From: UBA1081 sp045537555 | GTDB lineage: Bacteria; Bacillota; Clostridia; Oscillospirales; Acutalibacteraceae | DNA length: 38,130 nucleotides | Assembly: GCA_045537555.1 (NCBI GenBank) | Contig: JAZSPR010000071.1 | Span: forward strand, 1 to 38,130 | Direction of reading: 5' to 3' | Shown: one piece after another, positions 1-6,918 of the stretch | How positions within the stretch are numbered: position 1 is the first letter of the stretch | Layout of the letters: every line of letters begins with the position of its first letter | Made by a program: the position numbers and the translations under genes | The notes under the pieces: generated by a model | What the model saw: only the letters and a program-made list of their open reading frames with translations | Database searches by the model: none | Told to the model about the DNA's origin: nothing

Positions 1-50
1 GGAACACCGTTCAATTGAGTTTCTTATTGTAATCAATTTGTTCAACATGT

Positions 51-109
51 GGAAATCTAACGATTTCCAATTTGTCTTCGACAAATCGGCGGCTTGAGGG
101 CAAGCCGCC
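51..109. other. Cluster of three short hairpins beyond vanY
   Basis: Three perfect stems lie in a row at the left edge: 51-57 with 62-68, 71-76 with 80-85, and a 9-bp GC-rich stem 88-96 with 101-109 (loop 97-100). They lie downstream of the leftward carboxypeptidase gene, so the GC-rich stem could help end its transcript, but no T-tract follows it on the minus strand. The first bases of the window resemble part of the interspersed repeat seen at 1091-1260, so this may be the edge of another repeat-rich segment. No gene is seen in 1-138. Confidence 0.4.
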
Positions 110-138
110 CTACGTTATTGAACCCGACAAATTCTGAT

Positions 139-804
139 TTATCTCATCAGATATTCTTCCAGCGTCATGTCATTATGGTATATGTATTCTGCCGCTTCGG
201 TGCCGACATATCTGTAATGCCACGGCTCGTATTCTATTCCCGTGATATCTTCTTTTTCCTGCGGATAGCGAAGAATAAAACCGTATTTATAGCTGTTATC
301 TTCCAACCATGTGTACAGTTCCCGACTGTCACCGTCCTTTGAATTTATGTCTGCGGCAAGTCCCGTTTCATGTTCGCTGTAACCGGGTTTTGCCGCGAAT
401 TTATTTGTAAGATTTACTGCTTCTCTTTTTGAATGTCCTAATTCACGGTATTCTTTTACTTTGTTTTTATATAAGGCTTCCTGCTCTTTTTCGGAGCGGT
501 ATCCTGATGTCAGTTCGGGTGAAAAACCTTCTTTTTCGGCATCTTCAAACATTTTTTTTAGTGACGGATATATTTTTTCTGCAATTTTTTCACCGTTTGC
601 TGTTGTGATAAGTGTCGGTTCAATGCTTTTTGTCATTTTATTATGTTTGTTTATAAGTACAAGATTCCACGGCTGAACATTGTTGTTTATTTCAAAAGCT
701 GTATCAGTTTTTTGCTCAGTTCTTGAATCGCGGAAATCTTTTATTGAACATGCAATGCCCAGTATGACGGCAGTGCAGATAAGAAAAATTACAAATTTTT
801 TCAT
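139..804 (-). CDS. vanY: VanY-type D-alanyl-D-alanine carboxypeptidase
   Basis: A 221-residue protein with an N-terminal hydrophobic segment (about residues 4-20, with a possible lipobox-like LGIAC) and a peptidase M15B/VanY domain. Visible signatures are SGYRS, then PGYSEHETGLAADIN, which holds the His and Asp zinc ligands, and EPWHYRYVG, which holds the last catalytic/ligand His. Members of this family are zinc peptidases that remove the terminal D-Ala from peptidoglycan stem peptides outside the membrane. The start is the ATG at 804, preceded by an AAAGGA ribosome site. The gene stands alone and points away from the purine operon. Without a vanR/S/H/A context it is more likely a housekeeping wall-trimming enzyme than a glycopeptide-resistance gene. 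Confidence 0.85.
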   Translation of the reverse strand: MKKFVIFLICTAVILGIACSIKDFRDSRTEQKTDTAFEINNNVQPWNLVLINKHNKMTKSIEPTLITTANGEKIAEKIYPSLKKMFEDAEKEGFSPELTSGYRSEKEQEALYKNKVKEYRELGHSKREAVNLTNKFAAKPGYSEHETGLAADINSKDGDSRELYTWLEDNSYKYGFILRYPQEKEDITGIEYEPWHYRYVGTEAAEYIYHNDMTLEEYLMR

Positions 805-951
805 TTAACCATATCCTTTCATCGATGATTATATACTCACGAAAACAAGGGACGGCAAATAAAAAATAAAGAATTTATAAATCTTGTTGATTGTAACTAA
901 TAAACACACAATAAAATCTTTAATATTTTATTATATATATTATTTTATTTA

Positions 952-981
952 TTGACTTTTATCAACATTTAATGATATAAT
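952..981 (+). promoter_or_regulatory. Sigma-A promoter of the purine operon
   Basis: TTGACT (952-957) and a perfect TATAAT (976-981) are 18 bp apart. The predicted start, near 988, falls exactly where the riboswitch fold begins. Confidence 0.8.
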
Positions 982-989
982 CAAAACAA

Positions 990-1092
990 GGTTTCTGTGA
1001 CTGACGGATAAGCGGAATTGACCGCAGGGAGCAGAAATATTGTTAAGCCGACCGTCTGGGCAGTCCTGCAGAATAGGACTGTCCTTCTTTAA
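990..1092 (+). promoter_or_regulatory. ZTP (pfl) riboswitch with intrinsic terminator, upstream of purE
   Basis: The leader carries the two conserved blocks of the ZTP/pfl RNA: GTGACTGACG in the 5' helix (997-1006) and, further on, the hallmark CCGACCGTCTGGGCA (1048-1062). In known members these blocks pair as a pseudoknot that binds ZTP/ZMP. A 7-bp hairpin (1061-1067 with 1075-1081) and TCCTTCTTT follow at once, so the 3' block and the terminator stem overlap. This is the usual transcription-termination design: ZTP binding would spare the transcript. The placement ahead of purE and a complete late purine pathway fits the known role, since ZMP/ZTP accumulates when 10-formyl-tetrahydrofolate is short and the AICAR transformylase step stalls. 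No fold was computed. Confidence 0.85.
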
Positions 1093-1260
1093 TTTGCAAT
1101 GCACAATTCTCAATTCTCAATTTCGGAACACCTTGCGGTGTTGATTATAAGAACCTGACTTCGTCAGAACCTTGTTATTCGCTTCGCTCATAATAAAATG
1201 GGTCAAAGGGCAACGCCCTTTCCACAATTGCGAATTGTGAATTTCTAATTGCGAATTTTT
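1091..1260 (+). repeat. Interspersed hairpin-rich repeat, copy A
   Basis: Between the riboswitch terminator and purE lies a stretch bounded on both sides by repeated CAATT/GAATT words that can pair end to end. It contains internal hairpins: ACACCTTGCGGTGT, CTGACTTCGTCAG, and AAAGGGCAACGCCCTTT at 1206-1222. Positions 1197-1230 match 38078-38111 in 32 of 34 bases by eye. It looks like a MITE- or REP-like element. No coding potential is seen. Confidence 0.7.
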
Positions 1261-1302
1261 CACAGGCGTTGATGCGGTATTTATATGTTGAAAGGATTTG
1301 TA

Positions 1303-1800
1303 ATGATGAAAAAAGTAGCAGTCATTATGGGCAGCGATTCAGACTTGCCCGTAGTAGAGAAAGCAATCAACACACTCGAAGAGTACGGTGTGCCTTTTGA
1401 AGTTCACGTTTACTCTGCTCACAGAACTCCTCTTGAAGCAAAAGAGTTCTCGGAAAATGCAAGAGCAAACGGTTTCGGTGCAATTATTGCGGCGGCAGGT
1501 ATGGCGGCTCATCTTGCAGGTGCTGTTGCGGCTAACACAACTCTGCCCGTTATCGGTATTCCCGTTGCGGCAAAATATCTTGACGGTATGGATGCTCTTC
1601 TTTCAACCGTTATGATGCCCACAGGTATGCCCGTTGCGACTGTTGCTGTCAACGGTGCGGCTAATGCGGCTCTTCTTGCAATCCAGATGCTTGCAATTGA
1701 AGATAAAGAACTTGAAGCAAAGCTCTCTGATGCAAGAAAGCAGGGCAGTGCAAAGGTTCTTGAAAAGAACAAAGCTATCGAAGAAAAATATAACAAGTAA
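1303..1800 (+). CDS. purE: N5-carboxyaminoimidazole ribonucleotide mutase PurE (class I)
   Basis: A protein of about 165 residues, the usual length for PurE. It shows the active-site signatures MGSDSDLPV near the N terminus, SAHRTP, and AAAGMAAHLAG. The class I enzyme moves the carboxyl group of N5-CAIR to give CAIR in cytosolic purine synthesis. Class I PurE normally works with PurK, which is not in this window. I place the start at ATG 1303 because an AAAGGA ribosome site ends at 1295; an in-frame ATG at 1285 has no such site, and ATG 1306 is also possible. It is the first gene of the operon behind the ZTP riboswitch, and copy A of the interspersed repeat sits in its leader. Confidence 0.95.
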   Translation: MMKKVAVIMGSDSDLPVVEKAINTLEEYGVPFEVHVYSAHRTPLEAKEFSENARANGFGAIIAAAGMAAHLAGAVAANTTLPVIGIPVAAKYLDGMDALLSTVMMPTGMPVATVAVNGAANAALLAIQMLAIEDKELEAKLSDARKQGSAKVLEKNKAIEEKYNK

Positions 1801-1897
1801 ATTATGAGAAGTTGGGACGAGGGATACCTTCGCCCCGATTTTCGCATTTTAAAATAGTAAAATTATTTCAAAATTCTCAATACAGGAGGAACAAACA

Positions 1898-2935
1898 ATG
1901 AAAAGTTTCAGTGAAAGCTACAAAGAAGCAGGCGTTGATATTACTGCCGGCTACAAGGCTGTTGAACTTATGAAACAGCACATCGCAAGAACAATGACAG
2001 GTAACGAGGTTTCCGATATCGGCGGTTTCGGCGGTCTGTTCAGTCTTGACCTTACAGGTATCACAAAGCCTGTTCTCGTCGGCGGTACAGACGGTGTCGG
2101 TACAAAGCTCAAGCTTGCATTTATTATGGACAAGCATGATACAGTAGGTATCGACTGTGTTGCAATGTGCGTTAACGATATTATCTGCTGCGGCGCAAAG
2201 CCCCTTCTTTTCCTTGACTACATTGCATGTGGTAAGAATGTTCCCGAAAGAATTGCTGACATCGTTGCAGGTGTTGCAGAGGGCTGTGTTCAGTCAGGCG
2301 CTTCTCTTATCGGCGGTGAAACAGCAGAAATGCCCGGTTTCTATCCCATTGATGAATATGACCTTGCAGGTTTCTCTGTAGGTGTTGTTGATAAGGATAA
2401 GATTGTTGACACTAAATCTATCGCAGAAGGCGACGTTATCATTGCTCTTCCTTCAAGCGGTGTTCATTCAAACGGTTTCTCACTTGTAAGAAAAGTTTTC
2501 GATGTTGAAAATGCAGACATCAAGACTCCCCGTGAAGAGCTCGGCGGCAAGTCAGTCGGCGAAACTCTTCTCACTCCCACAAAGATTTATGTAAAGCCCA
2601 TGCTTGCTCTCTTTGAAGAAGTAAAAGTCAAGGGTGTTTCACATATCACAGGCGGCGGCTTCTATGAGAATATTCCCAGAACAATCCCCGCAGGTCTCGG
2701 TGCAAAAATCAAGAAGTCAGACATCAAGATTCTTCCTATCTTCGACCTTATCGCAAAGGAAGGCAACATTCCCGAAAGAGATATGTTCAACACATACAAC
2801 ATGGGTGTCGGCATGAGCGTTATCGTAGCAAAGGAAGATGCTCAGAAGGCTATTGAAGTCCTCAAGGCAAACGGTGAAGATGCTTATATTATCGGCGAAG
2901 TTGTAAAATCCGAAGAGGGTGTTATCATTGAGTAA
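1898..2935 (+). CDS. purM: Phosphoribosylformylglycinamidine cyclo-ligase (AIR synthetase) PurM
   Basis: A 345-residue PurM of normal length. Signatures are GGTDGVGTKLKLA (ATP/substrate loop), CVNDIICCGAKPLLFLDYIA, and GGETAEMPGFY. It closes FGAM to AIR using ATP. The start is firm: CAGGAGGAAC lies just upstream of the ATG. The 3' end overlaps purN by 8 bp, and the final codons carry the purN ribosome site, so translation of the two is probably coupled. Proline is coded CCC in 10 of 13 cases, a bias shared by the neighbouring purine genes. Confidence 0.97.
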   Translation: MKSFSESYKEAGVDITAGYKAVELMKQHIARTMTGNEVSDIGGFGGLFSLDLTGITKPVLVGGTDGVGTKLKLAFIMDKHDTVGIDCVAMCVNDIICCGAKPLLFLDYIACGKNVPERIADIVAGVAEGCVQSGASLIGGETAEMPGFYPIDEYDLAGFSVGVVDKDKIVDTKSIAEGDVIIALPSSGVHSNGFSLVRKVFDVENADIKTPREELGGKSVGETLLTPTKIYVKPMLALFEEVKVKGVSHITGGGFYENIPRTIPAGLGAKIKKSDIKILPIFDLIAKEGNIPERDMFNTYNMGVGMSVIVAKEDAQKAIEVLKANGEDAYIIGEVVKSEEGVIIE

Positions 2936-3563
2936 GAAGAACATTGCCGTACTCGTTTCGGGCGGCGGCACAAATCTTCAGAGCCTTATCGACTGTGAAA
3001 AACAGGGTATGTTCGGTGAGAGTAACATAACTCTCGTCGTGGCATCAAAGCCCGGTGTATATGCACTTGAAAGAGCCTCAAACAATAACATTGCATCAAC
3101 AGTTCTCTGCAGAAAAGACTATGAAAGCATAGCTGATTATTCAAAAGCACTTGTTGAAACTCTTAAAAATGCAGACATTGACCTTGTTGTTCTTGCAGGT
3201 TTCCTGACAATCATTGATGAACAGGTTTATGAGGCTTATCCCAATGCAATTATAAATATTCATCCCGCACTTATTCCCTCATTCTGCGGAAAAGGTTATT
3301 ACGGACTTCATGTTCACGAAGCGGCACTCGAAAAGGGTGTCAAGGTTTCGGGTGCAACTGTTCATTTTGTGACTCCCGAATGTGATGCAGGTCCCATTAT
3401 TATGCAGAAAGCGGTTGAAGTGAAGCAGGGTGACACTCCCGAAACACTTCAGAAGAGAATTATGGAAGAGGCCGAGTGGAAAATTCTTCCCGAAGCTGTA
3501 AAGCTCTTCTGTGAAGACAGATTAGAAGTAAAAGACAATAAAGTTTGTATAAAGGAGAATTGA
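2928..3563 (+). CDS. purN: Phosphoribosylglycinamide formyltransferase PurN
   Basis: A GAR transformylase of about 211 residues. The N terminus has the SGGGTNLQ loop that holds phosphate. The catalytic Asn and His stand in NIHPALIPSF (about N110 and H112), and the catalytic Asp in CDAGPII (about D153). It transfers a formyl group from 10-formyl-tetrahydrofolate to GAR. I choose the TTG at 2928, inside the end of purM: GAGGGTG at 2914-2920 is at the right distance, whereas the GTG at 2919 lies within that ribosome site. The stop is one base from purO, indicating tight coupling. Confidence 0.93.
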   Translation: MSKKNIAVLVSGGGTNLQSLIDCEKQGMFGESNITLVVASKPGVYALERASNNNIASTVLCRKDYESIADYSKALVETLKNADIDLVVLAGFLTIIDEQVYEAYPNAIINIHPALIPSFCGKGYYGLHVHEAALEKGVKVSGATVHFVTPECDAGPIIMQKAVEVKQGDTPETLQKRIMEEAEWKILPEAVKLFCEDRLEVKDNKVCIKEN

Positions 3564-3564
3564 A

Positions 3565-4281
3565 ATGAAAGTTTCAACTATTGCAAATGAACTTAATTCT
3601 CTTGCTTATCACGGCAGAGGTATCATAATCGGCAAAAGTGCCGACAGCAAAAAGGCTGTAACTGCTTATTTCATCATGGGCAGAAGTGAAAACAGCCGTA
3701 ACCGTGTATTCGTTGCAGAAGGCGATGCAATGCGTACAAAGGCATTCGATGAATCAAAGATGACAGACCCCCATCTTATCATCTACTATCCCGTAAGAGT
3801 TCTCGGTAACAAGACAATCGTTACAAACGGTGACCAGACCGATACCATTTACGACCTTATGGACAAGCAGATGACATTTGAACAGGCTCTTCGTACAAGA
3901 GAGTTTGAAGACGATGCACCCAACTTCACTCCCAGAATTTCAGGCATTATCCGTCTTGAAAGTGACGGCATGAACTATGCAATGTCAATTCTCAAGAGTG
4001 CAGAGGGCGATGATTCATCATGTGAAAGATTCACATATGCTTATTCCAACCCCATTCCCGGTAAGGCAAAATTCATTCACACATATAACGGTGACGGCAA
4101 TCCTCTTCCCTCATACGAAGGTGAGCCCAAGACTCTTGAACTTCCCGATGTAAGTATTGATGAGCTTACAGACCTTATCTGGACAAATCTCAACGAAGAT
4201 AACAAGGTTTCTCTTTTCGTAAGATACATCGACATTGAATCAGGCGAAGCAGAAACAAGAATCGTTAATAAAAATAAATAA
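3565..4281 (+). CDS. purO: IMP cyclohydrolase, archaeal-type PurO family
   Basis: A 238-residue protein recognised as the IMP_cyclohyd (PurO) family by its start (ELNSLAYHGRGIIIGKS), the segment YFIMGRSENSRNRVF, and its size. PurO closes FAICAR to IMP, the last step of purine synthesis, and is best known from archaea; it is unrelated to the N-terminal domain of bacterial PurH. The next gene is an AICAR transformylase without a cyclohydrolase domain, so the pair replaces bifunctional PurH. The ATG follows a GGAGAAT site directly after purN. The family call rests on recalled motifs; the position in the operon makes the function convincing. Confidence 0.85.
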   Translation: MKVSTIANELNSLAYHGRGIIIGKSADSKKAVTAYFIMGRSENSRNRVFVAEGDAMRTKAFDESKMTDPHLIIYYPVRVLGNKTIVTNGDQTDTIYDLMDKQMTFEQALRTREFEDDAPNFTPRISGIIRLESDGMNYAMSILKSAEGDDSSCERFTYAYSNPIPGKAKFIHTYNGDGNPLPSYEGEPKTLELPDVSIDELTDLIWTNLNEDNKVSLFVRYIDIESGEAETRIVNKNK

Positions 4282-4294
4282 TTCGGAGGGTATT

Positions 4295-5479
4295 ATGAAA
4301 GAATTTGAACTTAAATACGGTTGTAACCCCAATCAGAAGCCTGCAAAGATTTATATGTCAGACGGAAGCGAACTTCCCATTGAAATCCTTTGCGGCAGAC
4401 CCGGATATATCAATTTCCTTGATGCATTCAATTCATGGCAGCTTGTAAAGGAGCTTAAAGCAGCAACTGGTATGCCCTGTGCAACATCATTCAAGCACGT
4501 AAGCCCCACATCAGCAGCTGTCGGCACACCTCTTTCAGATGCTCTCAAAAAGGCTTGCTTTGTTGACGATATCGAAGGTCTTGATGAGTCACCCCTTGCT
4601 TGTGCATATGCAAGAGCAAGAGGAACAGACAGAATGTCATCATTCGGCGACTGGATTGCTCTTTCAGACGTTTGTGACGTTACAACAGCTCTTCTTATCA
4701 AGAGAGAGGTTTCAGATGGTGTTATCGCTCCCGGTTACGAGCCTGAAGCACTTGAAATTCTCAAACAGAAGAGAAAGGGTAACTACAACATCGTTAAGAT
4801 TGATGCAGATTATGTTCCCATGGAGCAGGAAGTAAAGCAGGTTTACGGCATTACTTTCGAGCAGGGAAGAAACAACTTCAAAATTGATAACGAGCTTCTC
4901 ACAAAGGTGGTTACAGAAAACAAGGATATCCCCGAAGAAGCAAAGAGAGACCTTATCATTTCTCTTATCACTCTTAAATATACACAGTCAAACTCAGTTT
5001 GCTATGCATATCAGGGACAGGCTATCGGCGTAGGTGCAGGTCAGCAGTCAAGAATCCATTGTACAAGACTTGCAGGTCAGAAAGCTGACAACTGGCATCT
5101 CCGTCAGCATGAAAAGGTTCTTAATCTTCCTTTCAAGGCTGAAATCGGCAGACCTGACAGAGATAACTGCATTGATGTTTACATTTCTGATGACAGCGAA
5201 GATGTACTTGCAGACGGCAACTGGCAGCTTTACTTCACTCAACAGCCCGCTGAATTCACAAAGGCTGAAAAGAGAGCTTATCTTGATTCTATCAAGGGTG
5301 TAGCCCTCGGCTCAGATGCTTTCTTCCCCTTCGGTGACAACATCGAAAGAGCAAGAAGAAGCGGTGTTTCTTACATTGCAGAGCCCGGCGGCTCAATCAG
5401 AGATGATCAGGTTATTGAAACATGTGACAAGTACGGCATTGCAATGTGCTTTACAGGTATGAGACTTTTCCACCACTAA
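4295..5479 (+). CDS. purH: Free-standing AICAR formyltransferase (PurH C-terminal type)
   Basis: A 394-residue protein corresponding to the AICARFT part of PurH only; the MGS-like IMP cyclohydrolase domain that normally precedes it is absent. The catalytic Lys-His pair is visible in SFKHVSPTSAAVG; other conserved stretches are DRMSSFGDW and AEPGGSIRDD. It transfers formyl from 10-formyl-tetrahydrofolate to AICAR (ZMP), and ZMP/ZTP is the signal read by the riboswitch at 990-1092. The start is ATG 4295 behind CGGAGGG; an upstream in-frame ATG at 4235 lies inside purO without a good site. It is a genuine short family member, not a truncation, because it begins cleanly at its own ribosome site. 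Confidence 0.9.
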   Translation: MKEFELKYGCNPNQKPAKIYMSDGSELPIEILCGRPGYINFLDAFNSWQLVKELKAATGMPCATSFKHVSPTSAAVGTPLSDALKKACFVDDIEGLDESPLACAYARARGTDRMSSFGDWIALSDVCDVTTALLIKREVSDGVIAPGYEPEALEILKQKRKGNYNIVKIDADYVPMEQEVKQVYGITFEQGRNNFKIDNELLTKVVTENKDIPEEAKRDLIISLITLKYTQSNSVCYAYQGQAIGVGAGQQSRIHCTRLAGQKADNWHLRQHEKVLNLPFKAEIGRPDRDNCIDVYISDDSEDVLADGNWQLYFTQQPAEFTKAEKRAYLDSIKGVALGSDAFFPFGDNIERARRSGVSYIAEPGGSIRDDQVIETCDKYGIAMCFTGMRLFHH

Positions 5480-5482
5480 TGC

Positions 5483-5616
5483 GAACACATTACTGTGTTC
5501 TAAAATAATAGAGAATAAAGAATAGATAATAAATAATAATTGTTAAAAATTTATTTTTCAATTCTGTTCTTTATTCAATATTCTTTCTTCTTTATTCTTT
5601 AAAGGCGAAAGCCTTT
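5483..5616 (+). repeat. Structured A/T-rich spacer between purH and purD
   Basis: The 161-bp gap holds three elements. One is a 7-bp hairpin (5483-5489 with 5494-5500). The next is a long imperfect inverted repeat whose outer arms, AGAATAAAG (5512-5520) and CTTTATTCT (5590-5598), match exactly. The last is a 6-bp stem with a GAAA loop (5601-5616). All other purine genes are packed within about 100 bp. No T-tract follows the last stem, so it is not a clear terminator. It may be a small inserted element or an mRNA-processing site. Confidence 0.55.
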
Positions 5617-5640
5617 TAATTACGAGAAAGGTATGAATAT

Positions 5641-6903
5641 ATGAATATTTTAGTTGTCGGTGGTGGCGGAAGAGAACACGCTATCATCAAAAAACTCAAA
5701 GAAAACAAAGATATTGAAAAGATATATGCACTTCCCGGCAACGGCGGTATTGCCGCTGATGCCGAATGTGTGAATGTCGGTGCAACAGACATTGCAGGAA
5801 TCGTTGATTTTGCAAAGAACAATGATATTGATTTTGCTGTTGTTGCTCCCGATGATCCCCTTGTTCTCGGTGCGGTTGATGCCCTTAACGAAATCGGCAT
5901 CAAGTGTTTCGGCCCCAAGAAGAATGCGGCTATTATTGAAGGCAGTAAGGTTTTCTCCAAGAACCTTATGAAAAAATACGGTATTCCCACAGCGGAATAT
6001 GAAGTATTCTCAGATATGGATAAGGCTCTCGAATATCTTGAAACTGCTCCCATTCCCACAGTTATCAAGGCTGACGGTCTTGCACTCGGCAAGGGTGTTA
6101 TAATCGCAAATACAAGAGAAGACGCAAAGGACGCTGTAAAGTCAATGATGGAAGACAAGGTCTTCGGTGAAAGCGGCAGTAATGTTGTTATCGAGGAATT
6201 CCTCACAGGTCCCGAGGTTTCCGTTCTTTCATTCACAGACGGCAAAGTTGTTGTTCCCATGGTTTCATCAATGGACCACAAGAGAGCAAAGGACAACGAT
6301 GAAGGTCTCAACACAGGCGGTATGGGTACTGTTGCTCCCAATCCCTATTACACAGATGCAGTCGCGAAGGAATGTATGGAAAAAATCTTCATTCCCACAA
6401 TGAATGCCATGAACGCAGAAGGCAGAACCTTCAAGGGTTGTCTTTACTTCGGACTTATGATTACACCAAACGGCACAAAGGTTATTGAATACAACTGCCG
6501 TTTCGGTGACCCCGAAACACAGGTTGTTCTTCCTCTTCTTGAAACAGACCTTTTCGAGATTTTCGAGGCTGTTGCTGACGAAAGACTTTCAGAAATTGAT
6601 GTTAAGTTCAAGAATGAAAATGCATGTTGCGTAATTATGGCATCAGACGGTTATCCCTCAAAGTACGAAAAAGGCTATGAAATAACTGTTGATGAAGATA
6701 TGAACGGTGAACTTTTCGTTGCAGGCGCAAAGCTTGAAGACGGTAAACTTCTCACAAACGGCGGCAGAGTGCTCGGTGTTACATGCACAGCCCCCACTCT
6801 TGGAGAAGCAATTGACAAATCATACGGCGAAGTTACAAAAGTGCATTTCGGCAATGCATATTACCGTAAGGACATCGGTGCGAGAGCACTTAAAGCGAAA
6901 TAA
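5641..6903 (+). CDS. purD: Phosphoribosylamine-glycine ligase PurD (GAR synthetase)
   Basis: A 420-residue ATP-grasp enzyme of normal length. The N terminus has GGGGREHAI; the ATP-grasp core shows KADGLALGKGV; later come the metal/ATP-binding segments NTGGMGTVAPNPYY and YNCRFGDPETQVVLP. It joins glycine to phosphoribosylamine using ATP, step two of the pathway. The ATG at 5641 follows GAGAAAGG. It comes after the 161-bp structured spacer, so it may have adjusted expression relative to the upstream genes. The product flows to PurN. purF, which supplies its substrate, is not in this window. Confidence 0.96.
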   Translation: MNILVVGGGGREHAIIKKLKENKDIEKIYALPGNGGIAADAECVNVGATDIAGIVDFAKNNDIDFAVVAPDDPLVLGAVDALNEIGIKCFGPKKNAAIIEGSKVFSKNLMKKYGIPTAEYEVFSDMDKALEYLETAPIPTVIKADGLALGKGVIIANTREDAKDAVKSMMEDKVFGESGSNVVIEEFLTGPEVSVLSFTDGKVVVPMVSSMDHKRAKDNDEGLNTGGMGTVAPNPYYTDAVAKECMEKIFIPTMNAMNAEGRTFKGCLYFGLMITPNGTKVIEYNCRFGDPETQVVLPLLETDLFEIFEAVADERLSEIDVKFKNENACCVIMASDGYPSKYEKGYEITVDEDMNGELFVAGAKLEDGKLLTNGGRVLGVTCTAPTLGEAIDKSYGEVTKVHFGNAYYRKDIGARALKAK

Positions 6904-6918
6904 AGCGGGTGAATTAAT

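Noticed and set aside
5601..5616. AAAGGC-GAAA-GCCTTT stem before purD as a terminator
   Set aside because: The stem is only 6 bp and is followed by TAATTACG rather than a T-tract; it lies in the purD leader.
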